This document shows, one piece after another, positions 1 to 5,921 of a DNA stretch of 8,701 nucleotides. The notes beneath the pieces were generated by a model. That model ran no database searches, was not told the DNA's origin, and saw nothing but the letters and a program-made list of their open reading frames with translations. The DNA is from Rhodobacteraceae bacterium UBA2776. GTDB taxonomy: Bacteria; Pseudomonadota; Alphaproteobacteria; Rhodobacterales; Rhodobacteraceae. The position numbers were made by a program, and so were the translations under genes. The stretch spans positions 1 through 8,701 of the forward strand of contig DEIK01000121.1 in the NCBI GenBank assembly GCA_002352425.1. The letters are read 5' to 3'. How positions within the stretch are numbered: the stretch's first letter is position 1; every line of letters begins with the position of its first letter.

Positions 1-596
1 ATGACGCCGATTTTGATCGGATGGACGTTGCCATCGCCGTCTGTCAGCATCTTGTCCAACAGTACATAAGGTTTGAGCATGGTTTTGTCGTCACGCGGTG
101 CGGCCCCCATTTCCGTTGCTATATTGGCCGAGACCATTGGGAAAGTAGCACCCGCGATGGATTTCATCAGGAAATCTAGACCATAGTTGAATTCATGATT
201 GCCCATGGTCGAGGCGTCAAAACCCAAAGTATTCATGGCGGTGATGACAGGGTGCATGTCACCTTCTTTCATGCCACGCTCATAGGCGATGTAGTCACCC
301 ATTGGGTTGCCCTGCAAAAAGTCACCGTTGTCCAGCAGCATCGAATTGGTCGCTTCGTCGCGCACGCCTTTGATAAGGGACGCGGTGCGGGCCAAACCGA
401 CGGTTTCACGGGGTTTGTCGGCGTAATAGTCATAAGGGAAGACATGCACATGCAGGTCGGTGGTTTCCATGAGCCGCAAATGGGCTTGGTTGCCTGAAGC
501 GCGGGCGGAGAAAGGGTGAAGTGCGATCAAGGACATTCCTGCAGTTCCGGCCAGAAAGTTCCGGCGATTCATTGTCGTTTTGGTCTCGAGGGTCAT
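1..596 (-). CDS. cpdB: Bifunctional 2',3'-cyclic-nucleotide 2'-phosphodiesterase/3'-nucleotidase, N-terminal part (runs off left edge)
   Basis: Seen: an open frame from ATG 596-594 to the window edge, 198 whole codons with no stop. After a signal region comes the CpdB start of the metallophosphatase domain: METTDLHVHVFPYDYY (residues 43-58, metal-ligand candidates D47 and H49), LLDNGDFLQGNP (87-98) and GNHEFNYGLDFL (132-143). These match CpdB rather than UshA, which has a TNDHHG-type start. Known of the family: a periplasmic enzyme that hydrolyses 2',3'-cyclic nucleotides to 3'-nucleotides and then to nucleosides plus phosphate, letting cells scavenge RNA breakdown products. The signal NRRNFLAGTAG (10-20) plus a hydrophobic stretch and an ARA site (31-33) looks like a twin-arginine signal. 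An alternative in-frame ATG at 572 keeps the RR pair but lacks a good ribosome site; AAGGAG at 603-608 favours 596. The C-terminal 5'-nucleotidase domain lies outside the window. Confidence 0.93.
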   Translation of the reverse strand, partial: MTLETKTTMNRRNFLAGTAGMSLIALHPFSARASGNQAHLRLMETTDLHVHVFPYDYYADKPRETVGLARTASLIKGVRDEATNSMLLDNGDFLQGNPMGDYIAYERGMKEGDMHPVITAMNTLGFDASTMGNHEFNYGLDFLMKSIAGATFPMVSANIATEMGAAPRDDKTMLKPYVLLDKMLTDGDGNVHPIKIGV

Positions 597-821
597 GGCA
601 GTCTCCTTGAATTCAGTGTTCGAATCTTTTTATGGTCAGAAGGAAACAATAGCATGACGCCTTGTTAACCATAGGCCGACCGGCGGAATGCCGCCACTCA
701 TCTTTAAGCATAATTAGTAATTAATTTGCACCTAAGGGTTGCATAGCGTGAACAATTGCCGCGTTGAATTGCCATTGTCCCTCGTACCGTGCCACACAGG
801 TGGAAAATAGGTGGATAAAAT
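597..821. promoter_or_regulatory. Divergent intergenic region between cpdB and nudC
   Basis: These 225 bases separate two head-to-head genes, so both promoters should lie here. An AT-rich tract occupies about 711-727 (TAATTAGTAATTAATTT) and could be an UP-like element or promoter core. A small GGCGG-AATG-CCGCC hairpin sits at 682-695 and has no T run after it. I could not find a convincing -35/-10 pair with proper spacing for either gene, nor a clear Pho box upstream of cpdB. The nudC ribosome site, AGGTGG at 809-814, is at the right end. I see no small gene that I would support. Confidence 0.45.
603..608 (-). promoter_or_regulatory. Shine-Dalgarno site of cpdB
   Basis: On the minus strand this reads AAGGAG, six bases before ATG 596-594. 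It decides the start in favour of 596 over the in-frame ATG at 572, whose upstream sequence has only a weak GAGA. Confidence 0.75.
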
Positions 822-1781
822 ATGCGAAATTCTGAATCAGTGACCTTTGGCGGATCTGGCCTGGATCGCGCTGCGCAGTTTCGCGGTGACGCTGCGGCGA
901 TAGCAACGCTCTGGGGACGCGACGACGCGCGTGTCTTGCCGATATGGCGCGGCAAACCGTTGGTAGAGGATGATGTTGCGATTCGACTGCCTGTTGGCCA
1001 TCCGGTGCTGGATGGCGCAACGCAAGCGCCGCTGTTCTTGGGCATGGACAAGGACGCACCGATCTTTGCATTGAATGTATCGGGTTGGACACCCAAAGAA
1101 TTGGATGCCGAAGCCATGGTGCAATTTTTTGACCCAAGTGAGCAGCAACACCCTGACCTGCCACAAGGTCAAGTGTTTTGTGAATTGCGCAGCGTGATGG
1201 CGCGACTAACAGCGCGTGACGCTGAATTGATCGCCACAGCGAAATCCTTGATGGATTGGCATCGCACCCATCGGTTTTGTTCCTCTTGCGGGCAGGAAAG
1301 CGCCATGACCATGGCTGGATGGCAACGCGATTGCCCGTCTTGCGAACGCAAACATTTTCCACGGACTGACCCTGTGGTGATCATGCTCATCACCCACGGC
1401 AATTCGGTTTTGATGGGCCGCAGTCCCCATTGGCCCGATGGGATGTATTCCCTTTTGGCGGGTTTCGTTGAACCAGGTGAAACCATCGAGGCCGCCGTTC
1501 GGCGCGAGGTTTTTGAAGAAGCAGGTGTGCAGGTGGGCGCGGTTGAATACCTGTCCAGCCAGCCGTGGCCCTACCCGTCGAGCCTGATGTTTGGATGCCG
1601 CGGCGAGGCGTTGACAACCGACATCACCATAGATCCCGTCGAAATCGAAGACGCCCTGTGGGTCACCCGAGAAGAGATGCTGGACATGTTTGCTGGGACC
1701 CACCCTGTGATAAAACCCGCACGGCTAGGGGCAATTGCACATTTCATCATGCAGCATTGGCTTGCGGATAGCCTAGAATAG
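822..1781 (+). CDS. nudC: NAD(+)/NADH pyrophosphatase (Nudix hydrolase, zinc-ribbon type)
   Basis: Role known for the family: cleaves NADH or NAD+ to nicotinamide mononucleotide and AMP, and in E. coli removes NAD caps from RNA 5' ends; cytoplasmic. Seen in the 319 residues: an N-terminal NudC-like domain (about 1-125); a four-cysteine zinc ribbon with C153, C156, C171 and C174; a full Nudix box at 214-236 following GX5EX7REUXEEXGU (G214, E220, R228, E229, E232, E233, G235); and SQPWPYPSS at 246-254, the NudC signature that separates NADH pyrophosphatases from other Nudix enzymes. It is longer than E. coli NudC (257 residues), mostly at the N-terminus, which I understand is common in alphaproteobacteria. 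The start ATG has AGGTGG (809-814) seven bases upstream. The SRPBCC gene follows 40 bases after the stop and may be cotranscribed. Confidence 0.96.
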   Translation: MRNSESVTFGGSGLDRAAQFRGDAAAIATLWGRDDARVLPIWRGKPLVEDDVAIRLPVGHPVLDGATQAPLFLGMDKDAPIFALNVSGWTPKELDAEAMVQFFDPSEQQHPDLPQGQVFCELRSVMARLTARDAELIATAKSLMDWHRTHRFCSSCGQESAMTMAGWQRDCPSCERKHFPRTDPVVIMLITHGNSVLMGRSPHWPDGMYSLLAGFVEPGETIEAAVRREVFEEAGVQVGAVEYLSSQPWPYPSSLMFGCRGEALTTDITIDPVEIEDALWVTREEMLDMFAGTHPVIKPARLGAIAHFIMQHWLADSLE

Positions 1782-1821
1782 AGGCAAAACTGGCACTAAG
1801 CAAAACAAGCAGGCAGACAGA

Positions 1822-2295
1822 ATGATATTCTCCAGCAAAGAAGACATTGAAGCACCGATCGACGCCGTGTTCAGCGCCGTCAGCCATTTCGGCAATATCG
1901 AACGCTCGGCCTTGCGCCGTGGCGCACGGGTGCAACGGGTCAATCGCAAGACGCATCCCTCGACCCTCATCGCATGGGACGTTGGGTTCACCTTTCGCGG
2001 TAAAAAGCGCGATATGCTGGTTGAACTGACTGATTTGGATGCGCCAAACCGCATGTTGGTGCAATCCTTGACCGGTGGGTTAGAGGGGAATGTTTCCGTG
2101 GATCTGGTGGCGCTTTCGAAAAACCGCACCCGCATGTCATTTGAACTCGAAGTCAGGCCCAAATCCCTATCAGCACGCCTGTTGGTGCAATCCTTGCGAC
2201 TGGCCAAAACCAAACTGTCCAAGCGGCTGAACATAAAGGTGGCGGGTTTCGCGGCCGATATCGAGGATCGCTATAAGGACGGGCGACTAGCCTAG
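1822..2295 (+). CDS. SRPBCC-fold (START/polyketide-cyclase-like) protein
   Basis: A 157-residue soluble protein with no signal peptide or membrane segment. It begins MIFSSKEDIEAPIDAVFSAV, the typical first strand and helix of SRPBCC proteins (I-x-A-P-x-x-x-V-F). Alternating strands follow (about 44-58, 64-82, 88-112), then a long C-terminal basic helix (about 117-155, rich in K/R and L). SRPBCC folds form a deep hydrophobic pocket; members include lipid carriers, cyclases and Hsp90 co-chaperones, and the sequence does not tell which applies. It sits 40 bases after nudC on the same strand, so the two are probably one transcript, and is convergent with pheA. The ribosome site is weak (AGGCAG about nine bases upstream), which may mean partial coupling to nudC. 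Family call is good; function is unknown. Confidence 0.8.
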   Translation: MIFSSKEDIEAPIDAVFSAVSHFGNIERSALRRGARVQRVNRKTHPSTLIAWDVGFTFRGKKRDMLVELTDLDAPNRMLVQSLTGGLEGNVSVDLVALSKNRTRMSFELEVRPKSLSARLLVQSLRLAKTKLSKRLNIKVAGFAADIEDRYKDGRLA

Positions 2296-2338
2296 GTTCG
2301 CCCCACTATTGCTTGTTTGCTCGCAAAACAACGCCCGC

Positions 2339-3172
2339 TTAACGATGGGTCTGATCCGCTGGAAACACACCCAACAATGTAATTTTGTCGGTAAAGTAAT
2401 CCAACTCTTCCATCGCCAGTTGCACATTTCTGTCGTCTGGATGGCCTTCGATCTCGGCGTAGAATTGCGTCGCGGTGAAAGAGCCGTCCAGCATATAGCT
2501 CTCTAGCTTGGTCATGTTGACGCTGTTGGTGGCAAATCCACCCATCGCCTTGTAAAGCGCGGCTGGAATGTTGCGCACTCGAAACACAAAGGACGTGACC
2601 ATCGGGCCGCTGCCGCGTCGGTTCAGGTCAATGTCGCGCGACATCACCAAGAACCGTGTGGTGTTTTTGTCGTGGTCTTCAATATGGCGGGCCAGAACAT
2701 CCAAGCCATAGATTTCGCCCGCAAGTTCGGACGCCAGTGCGGCCTGTTCCGGGTCGTTCATTTCGGCCACTTGCTGGGCGGACCCTGCCGTATCAGCACC
2801 GATGACGCGGTGGATGTTATGCGTGCTTAGAAATTCGCGGCATTGCCCCAGCAGCACTGTATGGCTCATGGCGCTTTTCACCTGATCCAGTTTGGTCCCA
2901 TTGGGGGCCAACAGGTTGATGTGCACCCGCACAAAGGCTTCGTCAATGACATGCAGTCCCGAAGCGGGCAGCAAATGGTGGATATCAGCGACCCGCCCAT
3001 AGGTCGAATTCTCGACCGGAAGCATTGCCAAATCGGCCTTACCAACCCGCACAGTTTCGATCACATCTTCGAATGTGCGGCAGGCAATCACTTCATATCC
3101 GGGGCGGGCTTGGACACAGGCTTGGTGCGAGTAAGCCCCAAGTTCCCCCTGAAAAGCGATTTTTTCGGTCAT
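2339..3172 (-). CDS. pheA: Prephenate dehydratase (monofunctional, with ACT regulatory domain)
   Basis: Converts prephenate to phenylpyruvate, CO2 and water, the committed step to phenylalanine; cytoplasmic. Seen in 277 residues: a catalytic domain (about 3-180) starting IAFQGELGAYSHQA, with MLPVENSTYGRV (50-61) and NTTRF (170-174) carrying the TRF motif required for activity; then an ACT domain (about 192-270). There is no chorismate mutase domain, so it is a P-protein half like other alphaproteobacterial enzymes. The ACT motifs are altered: the ESRP position reads ESYM (224-227) and the GALV position reads AALY (204-207), which could change feedback inhibition by phenylalanine. The frame stays open upstream to an ATG at 3304, but homology starts at MTEKIAFQG and AGAGGG at 3180-3185 is seven bases before ATG 3172, so I use 3172. 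It is divergent from the cytochrome gene and ends 43 bases from the convergent SRPBCC gene. Confidence 0.95.
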   Translation of the reverse strand: MTEKIAFQGELGAYSHQACVQARPGYEVIACRTFEDVIETVRVGKADLAMLPVENSTYGRVADIHHLLPASGLHVIDEAFVRVHINLLAPNGTKLDQVKSAMSHTVLLGQCREFLSTHNIHRVIGADTAGSAQQVAEMNDPEQAALASELAGEIYGLDVLARHIEDHDKNTTRFLVMSRDIDLNRRGSGPMVTSFVFRVRNIPAALYKAMGGFATNSVNMTKLESYMLDGSFTATQFYAEIEGHPDDRNVQLAMEELDYFTDKITLLGVFPADQTHR

Positions 3173-3293
3173 ATTCGGGCCCTCTGGTCGGGAAATCAGG
3201 AAAAAATTCGTATTGCCGCGATAACTACACCTTGCGATAAGGTAGGGGAAGCGGATAGATAACCCCAAACTTTTGAACGGGATGGATAGCGAC
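3173..3293. promoter_or_regulatory. Divergent promoter region of pheA and cytochrome c552
   Basis: These 121 bases must hold promoters for both genes. The heptamer GCGATAA occurs twice in the same direction, at 3218-3224 and 3234-3240 (16 bases start to start). The second copy lies inside an imperfect palindrome ACCTT-GCGAT-AAGGT (3229-3243). A possible plus-strand promoter is TTGCGA (3232-3237) with TAGATA (3256-3261) 18 bases on, which would start transcription shortly before the cytochrome gene; the -10 match is poor. Assignment to a known regulator is not possible from this sequence; it does not match the FNR consensus. Confidence 0.45.
3180..3185 (-). promoter_or_regulatory. Shine-Dalgarno site of pheA
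   Basis: On the minus strand this reads AGAGGG, seven bases before ATG 3172-3170. It supports the short pheA start and excludes the 44-codon upstream extension to 3304, which would run into the cytochrome c gene. Confidence 0.7.
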
Positions 3294-3815
3294 ATGTTCG
3301 ACACAATGACAATGACAAAAATCGTAGGCGGCGTCGGCAGCGCGTTGTTGATTTTCCTTTTGGGCAGCTGGGTTGCGGATGCGCTCTATTCCACCGGAAG
3401 CGGCGGCCACGGCGAAACCGAAATGGCCGCTGGCGATGATGCCACCGAGGGTCACACTGAAACTGCCGCGGTTGAAGAAGGCCCCGCCTTTGAGGAACTG
3501 TATGCCTCGGCCGATCTGGGCGCAGGCGAAAAACTGTTCAAGAAATGCAAAGCCTGTCACAAATTGGAAGCTGGCGGCACCTCAACGGGCCCATCGCTGT
3601 TTGGCATTGTTGGACGTGACGTGGCCACGATCGACGGCTTTGGTTATTCCGGCACGATGGCGGAATTGGGCGGTGCATGGACACCGGAACGGCTGGACGA
3701 ATTCCTGATCAAGCCAAAAGACATGGTTCCAGGCACCAAGATGACGTTCGCAGGTTTCAAGAAACCAGCACAGCGCGCCAACCTGATAGCCTATCTTGCC
3801 ACCATCGGCGGCTGA
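3294..3815 (+). CDS. cycM: Membrane-anchored c-type cytochrome (cytochrome c552/CycM type)
   Basis: Carries electrons in the respiratory chain; in Paracoccus the CycM homologue links the bc1 complex to aa3 oxidase. Seen in 173 residues: an uncleaved N-terminal membrane anchor (about 9-30, KIVGGVGSALLIFLLGSW); an acidic, Gly/Glu/Thr-rich flexible linker (about 33-65) that would tether the haem domain in the periplasm; and a class I cytochrome c domain (about 70-173) with the haem site C85-K-A-C88-H89, TGPSLFGIVGR (98-108) and a probable axial Met150 in PGTKMTFAGF. Length is close to Paracoccus CycM (about 176). Earlier in-frame starts exist (TTG 3273, ATG 3282), but MFDTMTMTK is the typical family start and GGGATGG lies about eight bases upstream of 3294. 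It is followed at once by an intrinsic terminator, so it is probably transcribed alone. The symbol is by similarity to Paracoccus. Confidence 0.92.
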   Translation: MFDTMTMTKIVGGVGSALLIFLLGSWVADALYSTGSGGHGETEMAAGDDATEGHTETAAVEEGPAFEELYASADLGAGEKLFKKCKACHKLEAGGTSTGPSLFGIVGRDVATIDGFGYSGTMAELGGAWTPERLDEFLIKPKDMVPGTKMTFAGFKKPAQRANLIAYLATIGG

Positions 3816-3837
3816 TCTGACAGGCACGACAAATAGG

Positions 3838-3867
3838 CCCGCTCGATGATTTCGAGCGGGTTTTTTT
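3838..3867 (+). terminator. Rho-independent terminator after the cytochrome c552 gene
   Basis: A perfect 9-bp stem CCCGCTCGA (3838-3846) / TCGAGCGGG (3852-3860) encloses a five-base loop TGATT and is followed directly by seven T (3861-3867). It starts 22 bases after the cytochrome stop codon. It closes that transcript and insulates the yej operon, which must then have its own promoter in 3868-3990. Confidence 0.93.
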
Positions 3868-3990
3868 ATGTCTAATCGCTTTGCAAGGTCAATTCGGCGT
3901 CAGCTTGCCCATTCGGGCCTTGATTGTTGGCGCCACGCATACTTACCTGTATTTGGACCTATGAGCTATCTAATCGGGAGACCCAAACAT
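3868..3990 (+). promoter_or_regulatory. Leader/promoter region of the yej operon
   Basis: These 123 bases lie between the terminator T run and the chosen yejA start, and must hold the yej promoter because the terminator blocks read-through. Candidate -35 boxes are TTGATT (3920-3925) and TTGGCG (3927-3932, followed 17 bases later by TATTTG), but neither has a convincing -10, so I do not fix a promoter. The reading frame of yejA is open through this region, with ATGs at 3868 and 3961; neither has a good ribosome site. Confidence 0.5.
3976..3980 (+). promoter_or_regulatory. Shine-Dalgarno site of yejA
   Basis: GGGAG lies ten bases before ATG 3991. The spacing is slightly long, but it is the only good match near any of the candidate in-frame starts (3868, 3961, 3991), and 3991 also gives a normal signal peptide. 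Confidence 0.55.
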
Positions 3991-5904
3991 ATGCCGACAC
4001 GCCAACAACGGGCTATTGCGAAATCGAAACCTCAAACCACATCAGTGGGGATAGGCACGTTTTTCACCGTTATGATGGCGCTGGCCATGGCGATTTCCCT
4101 GGTCACAGCAGCGCGGGCAGAACAAACAATCATCAAATCCCACGGTATTTCCACCTTTGGAGAATTGAAATACCCAGCCGATTTCCCCTATTTTGACTAC
4201 GTGAACCCGACGGCACCCAAAGGCGGCGAATTCACCACCTGGGGCTTTGGCACTTTCGACAGCCTGACGCCCTATATCCTAAAGGGCAACGCCGCGAGCC
4301 TTTCATCAATTTTCTATGACTCATTGATGACTGGAAATCTGGACGAGCCCGATGCGCTTTATGGGTTGGTCGCCCACACAATCGAATACCCCGAAGATCG
4401 CTCATGGGTGGTTTTCCACATGCGCCCCGAGGCACAGTTTTCCGACGGTAGTCCCGTGCGAGCCGAAGACGTAGCGTTCTCGCTAAATGTCCTGCGCGAC
4501 AAGGGCGCCCCCAGCTACAAAGTTCTGTTCAAGGACTTTGAAACGGTTGAGGTGCTGGATGATTTAACGGTGAAGTTTATTTTTGCCGCAGAAAGCCAGA
4601 AACGCGAATTGCCAATGCTGGCGGCGGGGCTGCCGATCTTCTCCAAAGCTTATTACGCAACCCGCGATTTCGCGGAATCCACCCTAGAGGCACCGCTTGG
4701 ATCAGGCGGCTACAAGCTGCTGAAGGCCGACCCGGGACGCTCGGTCTCTTATCAACGCCGCGAGGATTACTGGGCACGGGACTTGCCTGTGAATGTCGGG
4801 CAGAACAATTTTGATGTGATCAAGATTGAATATTTTGCCGATTATACGGCTGCCTTTGAGGCCTTTAAGGGGGGCGCATATGGCTATCGCGAGGAATTCC
4901 TGTCCAAGCTTTGGGCCACCGGATATGATTTTCCGGCCCTTGATAAAAAATGGGTGATCAAAGAACAATTACCAGATGGTAACCCCGCTGGCACCCAGGG
5001 TTTTTTTATAAACTTGCGTCGCGACCACCTGAAAGATCCGCGTGTGCGTGAAGCACTCTCAATGGCGTTTAACTTTGAATGGTCGAACAAGAACCTGTTT
5101 TACGATCTCTATTCCCGCACAGACAGTTTTTGGGAAAACTCGGATATGCAGGCGGAGGGCATGCCGTCCGAGGCCGAATTGGCCCTGTTGGAACCGCTGC
5201 GCGCGGACGTGCCTGAAACCGTGTTCACCGAGCCGGCCTTTACCCCCGCCATTTCGAATCCTGATAAATCCAGCGACCGCAAGGCCTTGCGTCGTGCCGG
5301 CAAACTGCTGGATCAGGCCGGATGGGAAGTGGGCGACGATGGGCAGCGCTATAACGCGGCGGGGCAAAAGCTGCGGGTCGAAATCCTCAATGATAGCCCA
5401 TCCTCGGACCGGATCATCAACCCCTACGTTGAAAACCTGAAGCGTCTGGGTGTGGATGCGGTGCATAATTTTGTCGATGCGGCGCAGGCCAAAGACCGCG
5501 AAAAGAATTTTGATTTCGACATCACAACACGGCGCTATGCGATGTCCGAAACACCTGGGATCGAGCTGCGCCGAATATTCAGTTCGCAAACAGCAAATAT
5601 TTTGGGGTCAAACAACATTTCCGGTGTCAGCAACCCCGCCGTTGACGCGCTGCTCACAATCATTGAAGGGGCTGAAACCCGCGAAGATCTGGATGTCGCA
5701 GTCAAAACGTTGGACCGGGTATTGCGCGCCATGCACATCTGGGTGCCCAACTGGTATAACAAATCCCACAACATCGCCTATTACGACATCTATGAGCGCC
5801 CCTATACCGACACCCCGCCAAAAACCGACTTGGGAGAACTGTCCATTTGGTGGTATAACCCTGAAAAAGCCGCGGCCCTAAAGGCCGCAGGCGCCTTTCA
5901 GTAA
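3991..5904 (+). CDS. yejA: YejA-type periplasmic peptide-binding protein of a peptide/microcin C ABC importer
   Basis: Captures oligopeptides in the periplasm and hands them to the YejBE permease. Seen in 637 residues: a signal peptide with a long basic N-region, a hydrophobic core (about 20-40) and an ARA cleavage site (41-43) before EQTI; then a family 5 solute-binding (SBP_bac_5) domain, with HGISTFGELKYP (51-62), VNPTAPKGGEF (71-81) and the segment FSDGSPVRAEDVAFSL (150-165) typical of the fold. HGxSxFGxLKY and the APKGG motif are hallmarks of YejA-like proteins rather than OppA or DppA. E. coli YejA is 604 residues. ATG 3991 is chosen over 3868 (which directly abuts the terminator T run) and 3961 for signal-peptide shape and ribosome site. 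yejB starts 17 bases after the stop, with a tandem TAA TAA between. In E. coli Yej imports microcin C; in rhizobia and Brucella related systems act on antimicrobial peptides. The natural substrate here is unknown. Confidence 0.92.
   Translation: MPTRQQRAIAKSKPQTTSVGIGTFFTVMMALAMAISLVTAARAEQTIIKSHGISTFGELKYPADFPYFDYVNPTAPKGGEFTTWGFGTFDSLTPYILKGNAASLSSIFYDSLMTGNLDEPDALYGLVAHTIEYPEDRSWVVFHMRPEAQFSDGSPVRAEDVAFSLNVLRDKGAPSYKVLFKDFETVEVLDDLTVKFIFAAESQKRELPMLAAGLPIFSKAYYATRDFAESTLEAPLGSGGYKLLKADPGRSVSYQRREDYWARDLPVNVGQNNFDVIKIEYFADYTAAFEAFKGGAYGYREEFLSKLWATGYDFPALDKKWVIKEQLPDGNPAGTQGFFINLRRDHLKDPRVREALSMAFNFEWSNKNLFYDLYSRTDSFWENSDMQAEGMPSEAELALLEPLRADVPETVFTEPAFTPAISNPDKSSDRKALRRAGKLLDQAGWEVGDDGQRYNAAGQKLRVEILNDSPSSDRIINPYVENLKRLGVDAVHNFVDAAQAKDREKNFDFDITTRRYAMSETPGIELRRIFSSQTANILGSNNISGVSNPAVDALLTIIEGAETREDLDVAVKTLDRVLRAMHIWVPNWYNKSHNIAYYDIYERPYTDTPPKTDLGELSIWWYNPEKAAALKAAGAFQ
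5869..5892 (+). repeat. GC-only stem-loop at the 3' end of yejA
   Basis: GCC-GCGGCC (5869-5877), loop CTAAA (5878-5882), then GGCCGC (5883-5888), a bulged A (5889) and GGC (5890-5892). This gives nine G-C pairs with a single-base bulge, lying inside the last codons of yejA, ten bases before its stop codon and about 30 before yejB. There is no T run after it, so it is not an intrinsic terminator. By analogy with other binding-protein operons it may protect the 3' end of a processed yejA message. That role is inference. Confidence 0.55.
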
Positions 5905-5921
5905 TAACAGGCAACAGGTAA

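Noticed and set aside
682..695. GGCGG-AATG-CCGCC hairpin in the cpdB/nudC intergenic region
   Set aside because: Only five pairs with no T run on either side, and it lies between divergent genes where no terminator is expected.
721..1362. Long minus-strand open frames opposite nudC
   Set aside because: They are antisense shadows: the plus-strand frame carries an intact zinc ribbon and Nudix box, while these translations have no recognisable domain.
2281..2330. Possible bidirectional terminator between the convergent SRPBCC and pheA genes
   Set aside because: GGGCGA/TCGCCC (2281-2286 and 2298-2303) and an imperfect TTGTTTGC/GCAAAACAA pair (2313-2329) are short or have an impossible loop, and neither is followed by a T run. 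No supported terminator is visible there.
3173..3304. Upstream extension of pheA to ATG 3304 (44 extra codons)
   Set aside because: It overlaps the start of the divergent cytochrome gene, has no family similarity, and the clear ribosome site and family N-terminus place the start at 3172. It also does not look like a phenylalanine-rich attenuator peptide.
5059..5589. Minus-strand 176-codon frame opposite yejA
   Set aside because: Shadow of the binding-protein gene; no motif, no ribosome site, and it sits in the middle of a clearly coding plus-strand gene.
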